From CAYMWF01 sp964394085 [NCBI: uncultured Gemmatimonadota bacterium] (GTDB lineage: Bacteria; GCA-2686955; CAYMWF01): DNA of 29,011 nt. Positions 1-8,719 of the stretch are shown here, piece after piece (positions within the stretch are counted from its first letter, which is position 1; each line of letters begins with the position of its first letter). A program made the position numbers and the translations under genes. Under the pieces are notes generated by a model, which worked only from the letters and a program-made list of their open reading frames with translations, made no database searches and was not told the DNA's origin. The stretch spans positions 1-29,011 of the forward strand of contig CAYMWF010000059.1 of assembly GCA_964394085.1 (NCBI GenBank), in the 5' to 3' direction.

Positions 1-1568
1 GCGTATACCGTATATCCGTCGGCCGGAGCTGTTTCAAAAACCGTGAAATCATACCCCTCGCCGTTGAAAATCGGACGGAGAGCGCCGAAATCGAGCACGA
101 TCCAGCCGCCCTCGCCGAGGGAGACGGACCTTTCGTCGGGCGGGCCGAGGGCGTCCGCGGCGTCGGTCGGGTTACGCTGGTAATGGTTGGGATAGGAATA
201 GGGATCGTCCAGATGACAGGCAGCCACGTGAATCGACCATGTTCCGGAAGTCGGCCGCAGCGCAGCATCGAGTATGGCCGGGTCGCCGTCGGTGACGACG
301 ATGCCGTAGATTGTCGAATCCGCATATCCCGGGGAACTGAAGGTAAGGTCGTAAGTGCCCGGCGGGAGAAGGCGATGGTAGTCGCCGGCGGCCGGATCCG
401 TATACCAGGCGATCCGGTCCGGTAAAACGGTAACGAGGGCTTCCAGCGGTTCCCCGGTATCGATATCCGTCACGGTTCCGTGGATTCCGTCCCAGCAGTG
501 CCCCATGAGCGTCAGTATGGCGTCTTTGTTCTTGGACCAGACGGTTTCGATGTTCGAATCCGCCACCTCTATGGTCCAGTCGAAATCGCTCCTCGAACCG
601 TAAGACCAGTCGTTGGTGTCGCCGTAAACCTGGTACCAGTCGTATCCCCCCACCGCCCAGTAACCGTTGAAGGATGCGTATTCCTGGGTGAGCGGCCAGA
701 TCAGGTCCCAGTCATCGGGCCGCCCGCCCTTGTAGTTCCACACCGCGTTGACGATGTCGCCGCTCGTGTGGAAGGAGAGAGAGAGGCAGAAGGTGTTCTC
801 GAGGCCGTTTTCCCGCACGGCGCGGGTTTCAGGCTGGGAAAAGTAGCCGGGAGAGGAGCCTTGAGCGGCCCACATGTAGCCGTAATCCCGGTTCAGGTCC
901 ACCCCGTTGGCGTTGTAACGGGAGGGGAACGGGGTCGCCATGCGTCCGTCGGGATTGACCATCGGCACGATCCATGTCTCTACAGTGTCAACGAGGGACG
1001 TTACCGCAGGATCCACGCCGTAACCCTCGGTGAGAAGCGCAAGCAGTTTCAGCGGGATTTCGGCGGACATCAGCTCGTTGCCGTGGTGAAGGCCGAGCAC
1101 CCGGAATTCAGGCTCGTTTTCTTCAGTTCCGGGATTATCCGTAACCCTTGCTCCGAGGATCAGCCGGCCCTCGACCGACAAACCGAGGGTGTCCAGGCGC
1201 ACGATGGAAGGATAGTCCGCGGCGGCCTGGATCAGCTCCGCCACCATGTCGTCATATTCGTGAAATGCGTCCAGATCGTTATGGCCGAAGGCGGCGGCAA
1301 TCCTGGCTTCCTCGTCGGCATACAGGATTTCATAGGCGGGCAGCCGGTGTTCGATGACAGGGAATTCTTTCAGCGGCACCACGAGGTCGAGGCTTCCCGG
1401 TCCGGCGCCGGTTACCGGAAATTTTCCGGACAGTTCCTCCGCCAGAGGACCCGAACGATCGAGAAAAACCCGGATGTAACAAACATCCGGGGCGGTAAAG
1501 GCGTGTCCGCATGAGGGTAGAACCGCCAGAAGAACGAAGAGAAGCATGCAAGTTAAATTCAGGCGCAT
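1..1568 (-). CDS. Secreted zinc carboxypeptidase, M14 family (3' end beyond window)
   Basis: Reading from an ATG at 1568, the frame stays open for 522 codons to the left edge, so the C-terminus is missing. The first ~23 residues form a signal peptide with a Cys at 20 that could be lipidated (LPSC) or precede cleavage after GHA. The M14 metallopeptidase domain spans about 80-355. Zinc ligands are H162 and E165 (HHGNE) and H267 (SFHTSG). The substrate arginine is R227 (DLNRDY) and the general-base glutamate E334 (WTIEVAD), so the enzyme looks active. A carboxypeptidase-regulatory-like beta domain follows (about 363-440, HGTVTDIDTGEPLEA). After it comes the start of another beta domain with FNGEGYDFTVFE, as in large cell-surface proteins. 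It should trim C-terminal residues from peptides outside the cytoplasm. It is divergent from the next gene. Family call is firm; substrate is unknown. Confidence 0.92.
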   Translation of the reverse strand, partial: MRLNLTCMLLFVLLAVLPSCGHAFTAPDVCYIRVFLDRSGPLAEELSGKFPVTGAGPGSLDLVVPLKEFPVIEHRLPAYEILYADEEARIAAAFGHNDLDAFHEYDDMVAELIQAAADYPSIVRLDTLGLSVEGRLILGARVTDNPGTEENEPEFRVLGLHHGNELMSAEIPLKLLALLTEGYGVDPAVTSLVDTVETWIVPMVNPDGRMATPFPSRYNANGVDLNRDYGYMWAAQGSSPGYFSQPETRAVRENGLENTFCLSLSFHTSGDIVNAVWNYKGGRPDDWDLIWPLTQEYASFNGYWAVGGYDWYQVYGDTNDWSYGSRSDFDWTIEVADSNIETVWSKNKDAILTLMGHCWDGIHGTVTDIDTGEPLEALVTVLPDRIAWYTDPAAGDYHRLLPPGTYDLTFSSPGYADSTIYGIVVTDGDPAILDAALRPTSGTWSIHVAACHLDDPYSYPNHYQRNPTDAADALGPPDERSVSLGEGGWIVLDFGALRPIFNGEGYDFTVFETAPADGYTVY

Positions 1569-1966
1569 TCGAATCTCCGGGAAGAAAGGCCGGGTGGCGT
1601 GAATCCGGTGTTTTTTTATCAGCATGGTTACGATTTGACAGTCGTATTTCGATCGAGTTTCATCGGTTTCAACTTCCACAGGATATGGAGCAGAATGCCG
1701 ACTGTCCGGTATATAGTATAACAGGCTTTTCAAGCCGTACCGCAAAAAGATAAACCGGCAACCGAGTTTTTTTATGCGGGAAATAGTATATCGTGCTAAG
1801 ATATACTTGATAACCGGCCGGGACGGCAGATACACTTCCTCTTACGCTCGTATTTCAGAGCGTGTCGGACAGGGCGACGGCGGTCCACGGTAATCCGGAA
1901 TTTTCTCGAAACAATGATCGAAAAAGATGGGCGCAAGCCCTCGGTGACGGGCGAGAGGTAATAGAA
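1569..1966. other. Divergent intergenic region, likely holding two promoters
   Basis: This is 398 bp between the start of the M14 peptidase (minus) and the start of the next plus-strand gene. It is AT-richer than its surroundings, with several TATA-like words around 1711-1720 and 1786-1812. On the minus strand a TATACT -10 at 1715-1720 lies 19 bp from a weak TTGCGG at 1740-1745, a poor promoter candidate for the peptidase. The last ~100 bp is open in the frame of the downstream gene, but I read it as leader because the good ribosome site and signal peptide lie further down. A short stem GGCTT/AAGCC sits at about 1723-1736. Confidence 0.4.
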
Positions 1967-3052
1967 ATGAAAATTTTCAAAAACTGCGTCTTCGTAACCG
2001 CTTTTGTAATGATCTTCTGGCTGCCGACGGGGGCTGCAGGGGTTCCGGGTGAAGATGAGTTCCCTCATTACGAGCTTTTCAACGACGTACTGACGACCCT
2101 CTGCGAGGATCACTGGTCTCCGAGCGGTAACTGGCGGGGTGACATGATGCATGACGCCACCGCTTTTGCCCCGTATGTCCTGCTCAACTGGGGAGAAGAA
2201 ACAGGAGATCAGGATCTGCTGGATAAAGGCTGGGCGACCATCTACCACGAAGATCGCAGCATCGGCAGGTGGCTCCAGGATCCGGGCAACCCCTTTCTTG
2301 CTTACAAGGCTGTCATGGGATTTCCGGCATATCTTTACGCATATGAATTCACGGGCGCCCGGTTCTACCTCTTCAGGGTGCGACCCCTGCTTAAGCTTCT
2401 TACCGACGTCTGCCTGGCGGCCCCGGAACAGCTCGAGACGATACCTTTCTTTTCTGCGCCGACGATCTTCGGGGTCACATCATACGCCGATTTCCTGCTG
2501 TATCACCGGGACCCGGTTCTCAATATTCTATACAATCTCAGGGGGATGCTCGTCCTCGCCAGGGGAGAAGAGCTGTACCTGGATGAGGTCAAGGGGCTGT
2601 ATGAATGCCCGGGGCCGTACGTCCACGATTATGACTGGCCCAACGGGACGATGCTGAACGGCCTCGCCTGGGGATACAAGACGACAGGGGTTTTCACCTA
2701 CAAGATGGCCGCCCGCGACCTGGCCGAAGCTATCGAGGAGCACCTGGCGGACCAGCTTCACGGCGGTTACTTTTCAGATATCGATCATGGCGAACCGAGA
2801 ACCAAATACCTTTCGGGCAACATGACGATTCTGTGGGGTCTCGTCTCCCTGTATGAAATCGATAAGGATCCGGTCATCCTGGAGCGGATAGAGACCCTTC
2901 TTGAATTTGTTGAAACCGATCTTTACCACGAAGGTCTGTGTTATCATCACTGGACCGAAGGTGAAGGCAGGGCCGATGATTATTGCACGGGATGCAATTT
3001 CCTGCTCCTGAACAATTTATATAACCTTCATCTCCAGTCCGGAGATGAATAG
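1967..3052 (+). CDS. Secreted alpha/alpha-barrel-like protein (six-hairpin glycosidase-like), function unknown
   Basis: The ATG at 1967 is chosen because GAGAGG (1953-1958) lies 8 bp upstream and the protein then begins with a clean signal peptide (MKIFKNCVF, hydrophobic core, cleavage near TGAAG). The frame is open further up to a GTG at 1862, but that would bury the signal peptide. The mature part, about 335 residues, is a series of helix pairs rich in Trp, Tyr, Leu and Gly (for example GLAWGYKTTG and GNMTILWGLVSLYE). This resembles the alpha/alpha toroid seen in glycoside hydrolases of the six-hairpin clan. Two Asp-rich spots (YDWPNG, DIDHGEP) could be catalytic or metal-binding; this is inference. 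A CxxC-like pair (YCTGC) lies near the C-terminus. It is followed after 39 bp by another secreted protein in the same direction, so the two are probably cotranscribed. Confidence 0.75.
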   Translation: MKIFKNCVFVTAFVMIFWLPTGAAGVPGEDEFPHYELFNDVLTTLCEDHWSPSGNWRGDMMHDATAFAPYVLLNWGEETGDQDLLDKGWATIYHEDRSIGRWLQDPGNPFLAYKAVMGFPAYLYAYEFTGARFYLFRVRPLLKLLTDVCLAAPEQLETIPFFSAPTIFGVTSYADFLLYHRDPVLNILYNLRGMLVLARGEELYLDEVKGLYECPGPYVHDYDWPNGTMLNGLAWGYKTTGVFTYKMAARDLAEAIEEHLADQLHGGYFSDIDHGEPRTKYLSGNMTILWGLVSLYEIDKDPVILERIETLLEFVETDLYHEGLCYHHWTEGEGRADDYCTGCNFLLLNNLYNLHLQSGDE

Positions 3053-3091
3053 CGGAAATTTCAGGGATAACATGATGAGAGAGGAGAGAAG

Positions 3092-4036
3092 ATGAAAAGT
3101 CTCGTAATGCATTCGATGCTGCTGCTGCTTGTTTCCGCCTTTGCCGCCACCGCCGGATTGATCCATATGAATATGGATCCCGCCTGCCCGGTTCCGCCGG
3201 CGCACCTCGGAACGGATGGGGATATTTATTACCAGGAGTCTTACGGGGGAGCCGGTTCCTACGACATCGACAGCGGCTGGTACCAGGCGTGTTTATGGGA
3301 TACGAACGACATTGTGGAACCTTATCAGCTCGAAACGATCGGCTGGTACGGGTGGCCGTATTACGCACAGAACTACGAGTTCTATCTTGCGCCGGCCGAC
3401 GGCGATGAGCCGGGCGACGCCGAATTCCTGGGAACGTTCTACAACGGCAGCTCGGGCGCTGCGGGCTGGTATACGCATACACTCGATACGCCCGTCACGG
3501 TGTTGCCTGAAAGTTACTACTACTTGATAATGAAACCGCTCGAATATTCAGCAAGCGGGTACTGGTGGTGTTCGAATATCGAAGTGACATCTCCTCACGC
3601 TTCCCTGACGTCCACGGACCTCTCGAACTGGATAGTCGACTACCAGAGCGGCGGGTTTGAATATCTCGCCGCCATCTGGATGCAGGGAGAGCCGGGCGGC
3701 GGTGATCCATGGATGATTCGGTACACGGCGCTTTTGAACGCCGACGAGGCCGTCAACGCCTGCGGTGTGCCTGTCGGCGCCGTCATAACGAACAACAGCG
3801 GAGCCGCGGCAACCAAGAAACTCTACATTACGACCGATCCGCCGTCCCAGTACCTGCCTCTCGGGAATTATACCTTCGAACCCGGGCCGAATACCTGGTA
3901 CGGATGCGTTCCGGTAAACGAGATCGCGCTTCCTTCCGGAACCTACAACCTGCTGATTCTGGTCGGAGATGCTCCGGGATCGCCCGATGCAACTGATGAC
4001 TTCGTTATTACGCTGAACGATTCCGGTGTGCAATAA
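3092..4036 (+). CDS. Secreted protein with one copy of a novel ~150-residue aromatic beta module
   Basis: The ATG at 3092 has GAGGAGAG immediately upstream and starts a signal peptide (hydrophobic run LLLLVSAFAATAG). Residues about 45-205 form a module rich in Tyr, Trp, Gly and Ser. Its landmarks are GSYDIDSGWYQACLWDT, an IGWYGW block, a GYWWCSN block, a STDLSNWI block and YLAAIWMQG at the end. The same landmarks occur twice in the convergent gene at 4245-5843, so the two genes are related by module duplication. Residues about 210-314 look like an Ig-like beta domain (NNSGAAATKKLYI, then LPSGTYNLLILVG). I do not recognise the module as a named family. It lacks obvious catalytic residues and may bind a surface ligand or build an outer layer. 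A bidirectional hairpin terminator lies about 85 bp past its stop. Confidence 0.82.
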   Translation: MKSLVMHSMLLLLVSAFAATAGLIHMNMDPACPVPPAHLGTDGDIYYQESYGGAGSYDIDSGWYQACLWDTNDIVEPYQLETIGWYGWPYYAQNYEFYLAPADGDEPGDAEFLGTFYNGSSGAAGWYTHTLDTPVTVLPESYYYLIMKPLEYSASGYWWCSNIEVTSPHASLTSTDLSNWIVDYQSGGFEYLAAIWMQGEPGGGDPWMIRYTALLNADEAVNACGVPVGAVITNNSGAAATKKLYITTDPPSQYLPLGNYTFEPGPNTWYGCVPVNEIALPSGTYNLLILVGDAPGSPDATDDFVITLNDSGVQ

Positions 4037-4118
4037 TCCGGAGAAATCGTCGATTCGGCCCGCAGCCTTTCATGCAGGCTCGGCCGCGTGAAGAACGGTT
4101 TTCAATAGAAAACAATGA

Positions 4119-4149
4119 AAAACGCCGGGGAATGTCCCGGCGTTTTTAT
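4119..4149. terminator. Bidirectional intrinsic terminator
   Basis: CGCCGGG at 4123-4129 pairs perfectly with CCCGGCG at 4136-4142 across a 6-nt loop. The plus strand continues with TTTTT, and the stem is preceded by AAAAA, which gives a U-run on the minus strand. It lies between two convergent genes and should end both transcripts. Confidence 0.88.
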
Positions 4150-4244
4150 TTCGTACAGCCCGCCTGTCTCAGGTTTTCCTGATGAGGAATTCCGATCGGT
4201 GATCTCTGCGACCCGTTTCCAGGGAATGGCTGCGCTCGTCCGGA

Positions 4245-5843
4245 TTACCGATCGAGCCGTATCCCCGTATTATCCGGCGAGACCCGGGAACGGATCACAT
4301 TTCCCGCGGCACAGTCCGCCAGAACATGACCTTTGCGATTAATATCGAATCCGGGCGTTACGTTTACCGGGGCCTCGAATATCTCGTCACCGTTCAGGAA
4401 AAGGCATTCGAGTTTGTACCAGTAAGTCGTGCCGTTATCCAGAGGTCTGTCCTTCCAGCGGTAGACATATCCTTCCGGGTCGCCGTAGTGGGCGTCGATA
4501 ATAAATTCATTCAGCATCTCATACCCGGTCTGCCGCTCTATCGACCTGTAGAGATTGAAGCCCACCAGGTTCATTTCTGTGGTTGTTCTCCATTCGATAA
4601 TCGCCGCGCTGCTCAACGGGTAAGCTTCGAAATGCTCTATTACCGAACCGAGGCCGCCGGATGATCCGGTTACATGGATCGCTGGGAGATATTCATACCC
4701 GCTCCCCTGGGTATCCACGATCCATGAATTCAGGTCGGTCGAATAATAAGATGCATGCGGATAAGTCGATACGATATTGGAGCACCACCAGTAACCGGCA
4801 GCATCATGAATATTGGGCCGGATGATGAAGTAATAATACCTGTTCGGATCGACGGTGCCCGGTGACTTCAGTGTCAGGTAATGCCAGGATTCCGATCCCA
4901 CCCTTGTTTCGAAAGTGGAGCCCATGTATTCCTCTTCTCCCGGACCTCCGCCGATCTCGTCGGCGATGTAATAATTGAAACCCTGGGCGTTGTTGAGGTA
5001 GCCGTACCATCCGATCGACTGCACCTGATACTGGCTGCCGATGTCGTAAGTGTCCCAGAGGCCGGCCTGGTACCAGTCTTTATCGATATCATAGGAACCG
5101 GCGCCTGAATAATGGGACTGGCTGTATATATTCGAACCGACGGTATGCGCCTGGCCGGTGATATGTATGGCAGGCAGGTATTCGTACCCGCTGCTCTGTG
5201 TATCTTCTATCCAGTTGGTGAGGTCGGTTGAAGTCATCGATGCGTTCGGGTTCGTGGATACAGTGTTGGAGCACCACCAGTATCCCGCCGCGTCGTAAGT
5301 GACAGGGCGGATGATCAGATAGTAATTGACTCCATTTTGAACGACAAATGGCTCTACAAGGGTGTGCGTATGCCACGTGGCCGACCCGGTGGCGGAATCA
5401 TAGTACGAACCCAGGTAGTAAACCGGCGATCCCACCGAGCCGCCGCTCTCCCTGGCGACATAGAACTCGAAAGTCTGGGCATTGTAGAGATACCCGTACC
5501 AGGCGGCTGTCTCTATCTGGTAGTATGACCCGATGCTGTTCGTATTCCAGAGTCCCGCCTGCCACCAGTCCTTGTCGAGATCGTACGAACCCGAACCGCT
5601 GACGTTGTTCAGGCGGTAGATATCCACGGCATCCATGCCGGGAGGGGGGCCTTCGCCCCTGTAGAAAATCGTCTCACCCGCGGGGGGAGCGAAGTTTGCC
5701 GGATCCAGCCGCTGGGCCCGGGCGGTGCATTCGACCGGATCTCCCGGAGAAGGAAGACAAAATGACTCCGCGGGAAAAGCTGCTGCATCGGCAGTCAAAA
5801 GGCAAAATATCAACAGTACACCTGAAACGATCCCATTTTTCAT
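4245..5843 (-). CDS. Secreted protein with two copies of the aromatic beta module and a C-terminal fibronectin-like domain
   Basis: The ATG at 5843 has AGGAGA 8 bp upstream and a signal peptide (MKNGIVSGVLLIFCLLTADA). Two tandem modules follow, at about residues 80-232 and 236-392. Each has the GSYD(L/I)DKDW(W/Y)QAGLW start, a WYGYL(Y/N)NAQ block, an AAGYWWCSN block, an STDL..WI.DTQ block and a closing GYEYLPAIH(I/V)TG. A linker leads to a domain at about 405-500 of the type common after repeats in secreted proteins of the FCB group (IIEWRTTTEMNLVGFNLYRS, then YWYKLE), an Ig/fibronectin-like fold. The end has no recognisable sorting signal. It converges with the one-module protein at 3092-4036. 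The modules are more alike than their flanks, so they probably duplicated within this locus. Role is unknown; surface attachment or a matrix is a guess. Confidence 0.85.
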   Translation of the reverse strand: MKNGIVSGVLLIFCLLTADAAAFPAESFCLPSPGDPVECTARAQRLDPANFAPPAGETIFYRGEGPPPGMDAVDIYRLNNVSGSGSYDLDKDWWQAGLWNTNSIGSYYQIETAAWYGYLYNAQTFEFYVARESGGSVGSPVYYLGSYYDSATGSATWHTHTLVEPFVVQNGVNYYLIIRPVTYDAAGYWWCSNTVSTNPNASMTSTDLTNWIEDTQSSGYEYLPAIHITGQAHTVGSNIYSQSHYSGAGSYDIDKDWYQAGLWDTYDIGSQYQVQSIGWYGYLNNAQGFNYYIADEIGGGPGEEEYMGSTFETRVGSESWHYLTLKSPGTVDPNRYYYFIIRPNIHDAAGYWWCSNIVSTYPHASYYSTDLNSWIVDTQGSGYEYLPAIHVTGSSGGLGSVIEHFEAYPLSSAAIIEWRTTTEMNLVGFNLYRSIERQTGYEMLNEFIIDAHYGDPEGYVYRWKDRPLDNGTTYWYKLECLFLNGDEIFEAPVNVTPGFDINRKGHVLADCAAGNVIRSRVSPDNTGIRLDR

Positions 5844-5926
5844 ACGCCGTCTCCTGAATTAAAAACAGAATCACTGTAATTCAACCGGGGCATTCGAGCG
5901 GTGTCCAATTAAACGGATGTTAATAC

Positions 5927-5955
5927 ATTTTATCTAACTCAGGACAGTATATCAG
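5927..5955 (-). promoter_or_regulatory. Probable promoter for the two-module secreted protein
   Basis: On the minus strand CTGATA (5950-5955) is separated by 17 bp from TAAAAT (5927-5932), 4/6 and 5/6 matches to a sigma70-type promoter. It would give a leader of about 75 nt before the start at 5843. It lies in an AT-rich 214-bp gap. Confidence 0.42.
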
Positions 5956-6057
5956 ATTTCTGAGAAATATGCAACGAAAAAAATGGAAAAAACGGTTGAT
6001 ACCGGGGCTCCCCGATATCACTATCTTTCTCGGGAAGGGATGAGCCGGATTCGAGGT

Positions 6058-6528
6058 TCACTCATCATCGAAAATCCGGAGCCATTCAACAACCTCATCG
6101 GGTGACGGGGGAGGAGGTTTTTCAGACCCGGAATTCTGTTTCGGAGAGTGCTTCCGCTTTGCGAGAGATCGTATGAAACTGTTGGATGACTGGACACGGG
6201 CGCCGAGACTCCTCGCGTTTCGGCCGATATGTTTCTCATCGTTCGTTACGATAGTCACGGAGCGGGGATTGGGGTGCTGATCGAGTCGTGAAAGTATCCA
6301 GGCGTCGGCGTTATCGGCGAAGACAACCTCGATATGGCCGGGCGCCATGTAACGTGTTACCCTGGTACCGTCGAAAATCAAGGTCCAGCGCTCCCCTCCC
6401 TGTTTGACGGAGGGAGCAATCTTGCGGAGGAGCCTGTTTCGGGCCTCTTCCAGGTCCGAATCCAGAAGATCCTTCATTTCGGGCATTCTATGAAGAACAT
6501 TGAAACCGTCTATCCATCGTTCGTTCAC
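6058..6528 (-). CDS. YacP-like NYN-domain ribonuclease
   Basis: The start is a GTG at 6528 with GGGAG about 8 bp upstream. The product has 156 residues, the usual length for YacP/DUF901 proteins. It shows the family marks: an acidic start (WIDGFNVLHR), LIFDGTRVTR, VVFADNADAWILSRL and TIVTNDEKHIGRNARSLGA. The PIN/NYN-like acidic residues in these blocks (Asp in IDG, FDG, ADN and TND) are all present, so the nuclease site looks intact. The family cleaves RNA and in Bacillus (Rae1) cuts mRNA on the ribosome. The C-terminal 30 residues form a basic then Pro-rich tail before EVVEWLRIFDDE. It is divergent from the glycosyltransferase gene, with start codons only about 53 bp apart, so the two share a promoter region. 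Confidence 0.88.
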   Translation of the reverse strand: MNERWIDGFNVLHRMPEMKDLLDSDLEEARNRLLRKIAPSVKQGGERWTLIFDGTRVTRYMAPGHIEVVFADNADAWILSRLDQHPNPRSVTIVTNDEKHIGRNARSLGARVQSSNSFIRSLAKRKHSPKQNSGSEKPPPPSPDEVVEWLRIFDDE

Positions 6529-6581
6529 TATTGGTCTCCCGAAATGAAAAGTCCTGTTTGCCGTCCGGATCAGTAAACACC

Positions 6582-7769
6582 ATGCAGCATTCTCTGTCTA
6601 CAAATAGAATCCATCTGAAAATCCTGCTCCTGGAACCGTACTTTACCGGCTCCCACGCCGCCTGGGCTGAAAGTTATGCTTCGTTCAGCGGGCACGATGT
6701 GACGATTTTCAGCCTGGACGGACGCTTCTGGAAGTGGCGGATGCACGGGGGAGCCGTCACGCTCGCCCGCCGGTTCATGAAAGAAAAACCGGCAATCGAC
6801 CTCATCCTGGCTTCCGACATGCTTGATCTTACCACTTTTCTCTCACTTACGAGGAGCGAAACAGCGGGTATCCCCGCAGTGGTCTATTTTCATGAAAACC
6901 AGCTGACCTATCCCTGGTCTTCAACCGACAGAGACTTGAGGTCGGGCCGGGACGGCCATTACGGTTTCATCAATTTCGTGTCGGCCCTTGCGGCTGACGC
7001 GATCTGCTTCAACTCCGGTTTTCACAAGAGTTCTTTTCTCGAAGCTCTTAAGGTTTACCTGGGCCGTTTTCCCGACAACAGGGAGCTCCGGTCGGTGGAA
7101 AAAATCGCCGCCCGTAGCCAGGTTCTGCCTCTCGGACTCGACCTGGCCCGTTTCGACGCTTACCGTCCCCCGGCGGATGAGTCGCCGGAGCAGGCTCCGG
7201 GGGCTGCCGACCTTTCGAAACCACCACTGATCCTGTGGAACCACAGGTGGGAATACGACAAGAATCCGGGTGATTTCTTCCGGGCGCTCGAGATCCTGGC
7301 GGCCCGCGGGCTCGATTTCGAGCTGGCGGTGCTCGGTGAGAATTTCAGTGAAAAACCGGTGGAGTTTCTGGATGCGAAACGAAAACTCGGCGGTCGGATA
7401 ATACATTTCGGGTACGCAGCGGATTTCGCAGAATACGCAATCCTGCTCTGGCGGGCCGACCTCCTGCCGGTCACATCCAACCAGGATTTCTTCGGAGCCA
7501 GCATTGTCGAAGCCGTTTACTGCGGATGTTGCCCGCTTCTTCCCGACAGGCTTTCATATCCAGAGCTGCTCCCGCCGGGCCGGCATGGTGAACGCCTGTA
7601 CGGGACTTTCGACGAGCTGCTCGAGAAGCTGGCTTTCGCAATCGAACATCCCGGAGAGCTTGAGACCGAAGACTGCAGGGAAGCGGCTGCCCGATTCGAC
7701 TGGAGTCGTCTCGCTCCGGAGTATGACGGGCTCTTTTCCCGGATCGCGGCGGATTGCCGCGGCGGATGA
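6582..7769 (+). CDS. DUF3524 / GTDC1-type glycosyltransferase (tRNA-queuosine alpha-mannosyltransferase family)
   Basis: The protein begins with KILLLEPYFTGSHAAWAE, the hallmark of DUF3524. It continues with GRFWKWRMHGGA, a block around ILASDMLDLTTFL, YFHENQLTYPW and the HYGFINFVSALAADAICFNS block. The C-terminal half is a GT4-like GT-B domain with NHRWEYDKNPGDFF and the donor-site stretch QDFFGASIVEAVYCGC. The eukaryotic member GTDC1 (QTMAN) mannosylates queuosine in tRNA-Asp, and bacterial members are close relatives. The substrate here is inferred from family only. The ATG at 6582 gives a protein of about 395 residues. No good ribosome site precedes it, and the frame is open to a TTG at 6531. 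The divergent neighbour is an RNA nuclease, which fits an RNA-related setting. Confidence 0.85.
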   Translation: MQHSLSTNRIHLKILLLEPYFTGSHAAWAESYASFSGHDVTIFSLDGRFWKWRMHGGAVTLARRFMKEKPAIDLILASDMLDLTTFLSLTRSETAGIPAVVYFHENQLTYPWSSTDRDLRSGRDGHYGFINFVSALAADAICFNSGFHKSSFLEALKVYLGRFPDNRELRSVEKIAARSQVLPLGLDLARFDAYRPPADESPEQAPGAADLSKPPLILWNHRWEYDKNPGDFFRALEILAARGLDFELAVLGENFSEKPVEFLDAKRKLGGRIIHFGYAADFAEYAILLWRADLLPVTSNQDFFGASIVEAVYCGCCPLLPDRLSYPELLPPGRHGERLYGTFDELLEKLAFAIEHPGELETEDCREAAARFDWSRLAPEYDGLFSRIAADCRGG

Positions 7770-7887
7770 ATCGACGGGACGAATGCCGGGTTCGCAAATG
7801 AGGACATTTCGGTCCCCGAGCCTGCTGCAGAGATTGAAAGATCGGGTTCCGGCGCCTGCTGCGGAGATTCAATGTCTCGTTGCCTCA

Positions 7888-7893
7888 AAAGGA
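7888..7893 (+). promoter_or_regulatory. Ribosome binding site deciding the BtpA-family start
   Basis: AAGGAG lies 7 nt before the ATG at 7901. The in-frame TTG at 7880 is upstream of this site, so the ATG is preferred. Confidence 0.75.
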
Positions 7894-7900
7894 GACAGCC

Positions 7901-8719
7901 ATGGAAAGGTTCAGACATATATTCGGAAAGGACAAACCCGTCATAGCGATGATCCACGTTTCACCTCTCCCGGGGACGCCCCGCTATCGGGGAGGCGGCG
8001 TCGGACAGGCCGTTGAACAGGCCCTGAGGGAGGCGAAGATATACTTTGACGCGGGCGTCGACGCGCTGATGGTTGAAAACATGCATGACGCACCCTACTT
8101 GAAACGGGACCTCGGGCCGGAAGTCACCGCCGCGATGACGGCGGTTTGCCGGGAAGTCGGGAAAGAGTATCCGCTGCCGTGCGGAGTCCAGGTTCTGGCC
8201 GGCGGAAACATCGAGGCGATGGCCGTCGCCGCCGCCGCGGACGCCCGTTTCGTCCGGGCTGAAGGTTTTGTCTTCTCCCATGTCGCCGATGAAGGCTTTA
8301 TCGATGCCTGCGCGGGAGAGCTCCTTCGCTACAGGAAAGCGATCGACGCGGAAAACATTCTCGTTTTCGCGGACGTGAAGAAAAAACACTCCTCCCACGT
8401 CCTTACCGCCGACATCGATATCGCCGCCACGGCCGAGGCGGCCGAATATTTCCTCGCGGATGGAATCGTGGTCACGGGCTCGGCTACCGGAGTACAGGTC
8501 GATGAGGCGGATCTTGCGAAGGTGAAGGAGGCTGTTTCCCTGCCCGTGCTGGCCGGATCGGGCGTCACCGCGGACAATGTCGCTTCTATTCTCTCCCTAT
8601 GCGACGGAATCATCGCCGGATCATGCTTCAAGGAGGACGGAGACTGGCGCCGCCCCGTGGCTCCCGCCGGCGTCCGCAGTTTCATGGACAGGGTCGCCGC
8701 CCTTCGCGAAAAATCCTGA
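7901..8719 (+). CDS. BtpA/SgcQ-family TIM-barrel protein
   Basis: The ATG at 7901 is supported by a strong AAGGAG at 7888-7893. The product is about 272 residues, the usual family length. Landmarks are KPVIAMIHVSPLPGTPRY at the N-terminus, GVDALMVENMHDAPY, GVQVLAGGNIEAMAVA, FVRAEGFVFSHVADEGFIDA and IVVTGSATGVQVDEADL. It ends with a phosphate-binding-type VLAGSGVTADNV and DGIIAGSCFKEDG. The fold is a (beta/alpha)8 barrel. The cyanobacterial member BtpA affects photosystem I stability and SgcQ is a putative sugar-phosphate enzyme, but most bacterial members have no known reaction. It lies 131 bp after the glycosyltransferase in the same direction, with no obvious terminator between them. Confidence 0.9.
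   Translation: MERFRHIFGKDKPVIAMIHVSPLPGTPRYRGGGVGQAVEQALREAKIYFDAGVDALMVENMHDAPYLKRDLGPEVTAAMTAVCREVGKEYPLPCGVQVLAGGNIEAMAVAAAADARFVRAEGFVFSHVADEGFIDACAGELLRYRKAIDAENILVFADVKKKHSSHVLTADIDIAATAEAAEYFLADGIVVTGSATGVQVDEADLAKVKEAVSLPVLAGSGVTADNVASILSLCDGIIAGSCFKEDGDWRRPVAPAGVRSFMDRVAALREKS

Noticed and set aside
480-1514. Long plus-strand open frame of 344 codons.
   Set aside because: It is antisense to the M14 peptidase, whose minus-strand reading contains all zinc-site motifs. The plus reading has no family features.
1862-1966. Sequence before the secreted barrel protein faintly like a cyclic-di-GMP (GEMM-I) riboswitch (GAAA, GGGCGCAAGCCC, CTCGG).
   Set aside because: The conserved first half (CACGC-AAAGGGCAAACC type) is not present at the right spacing, and the second half lacks the ACGCAAAGCC core.
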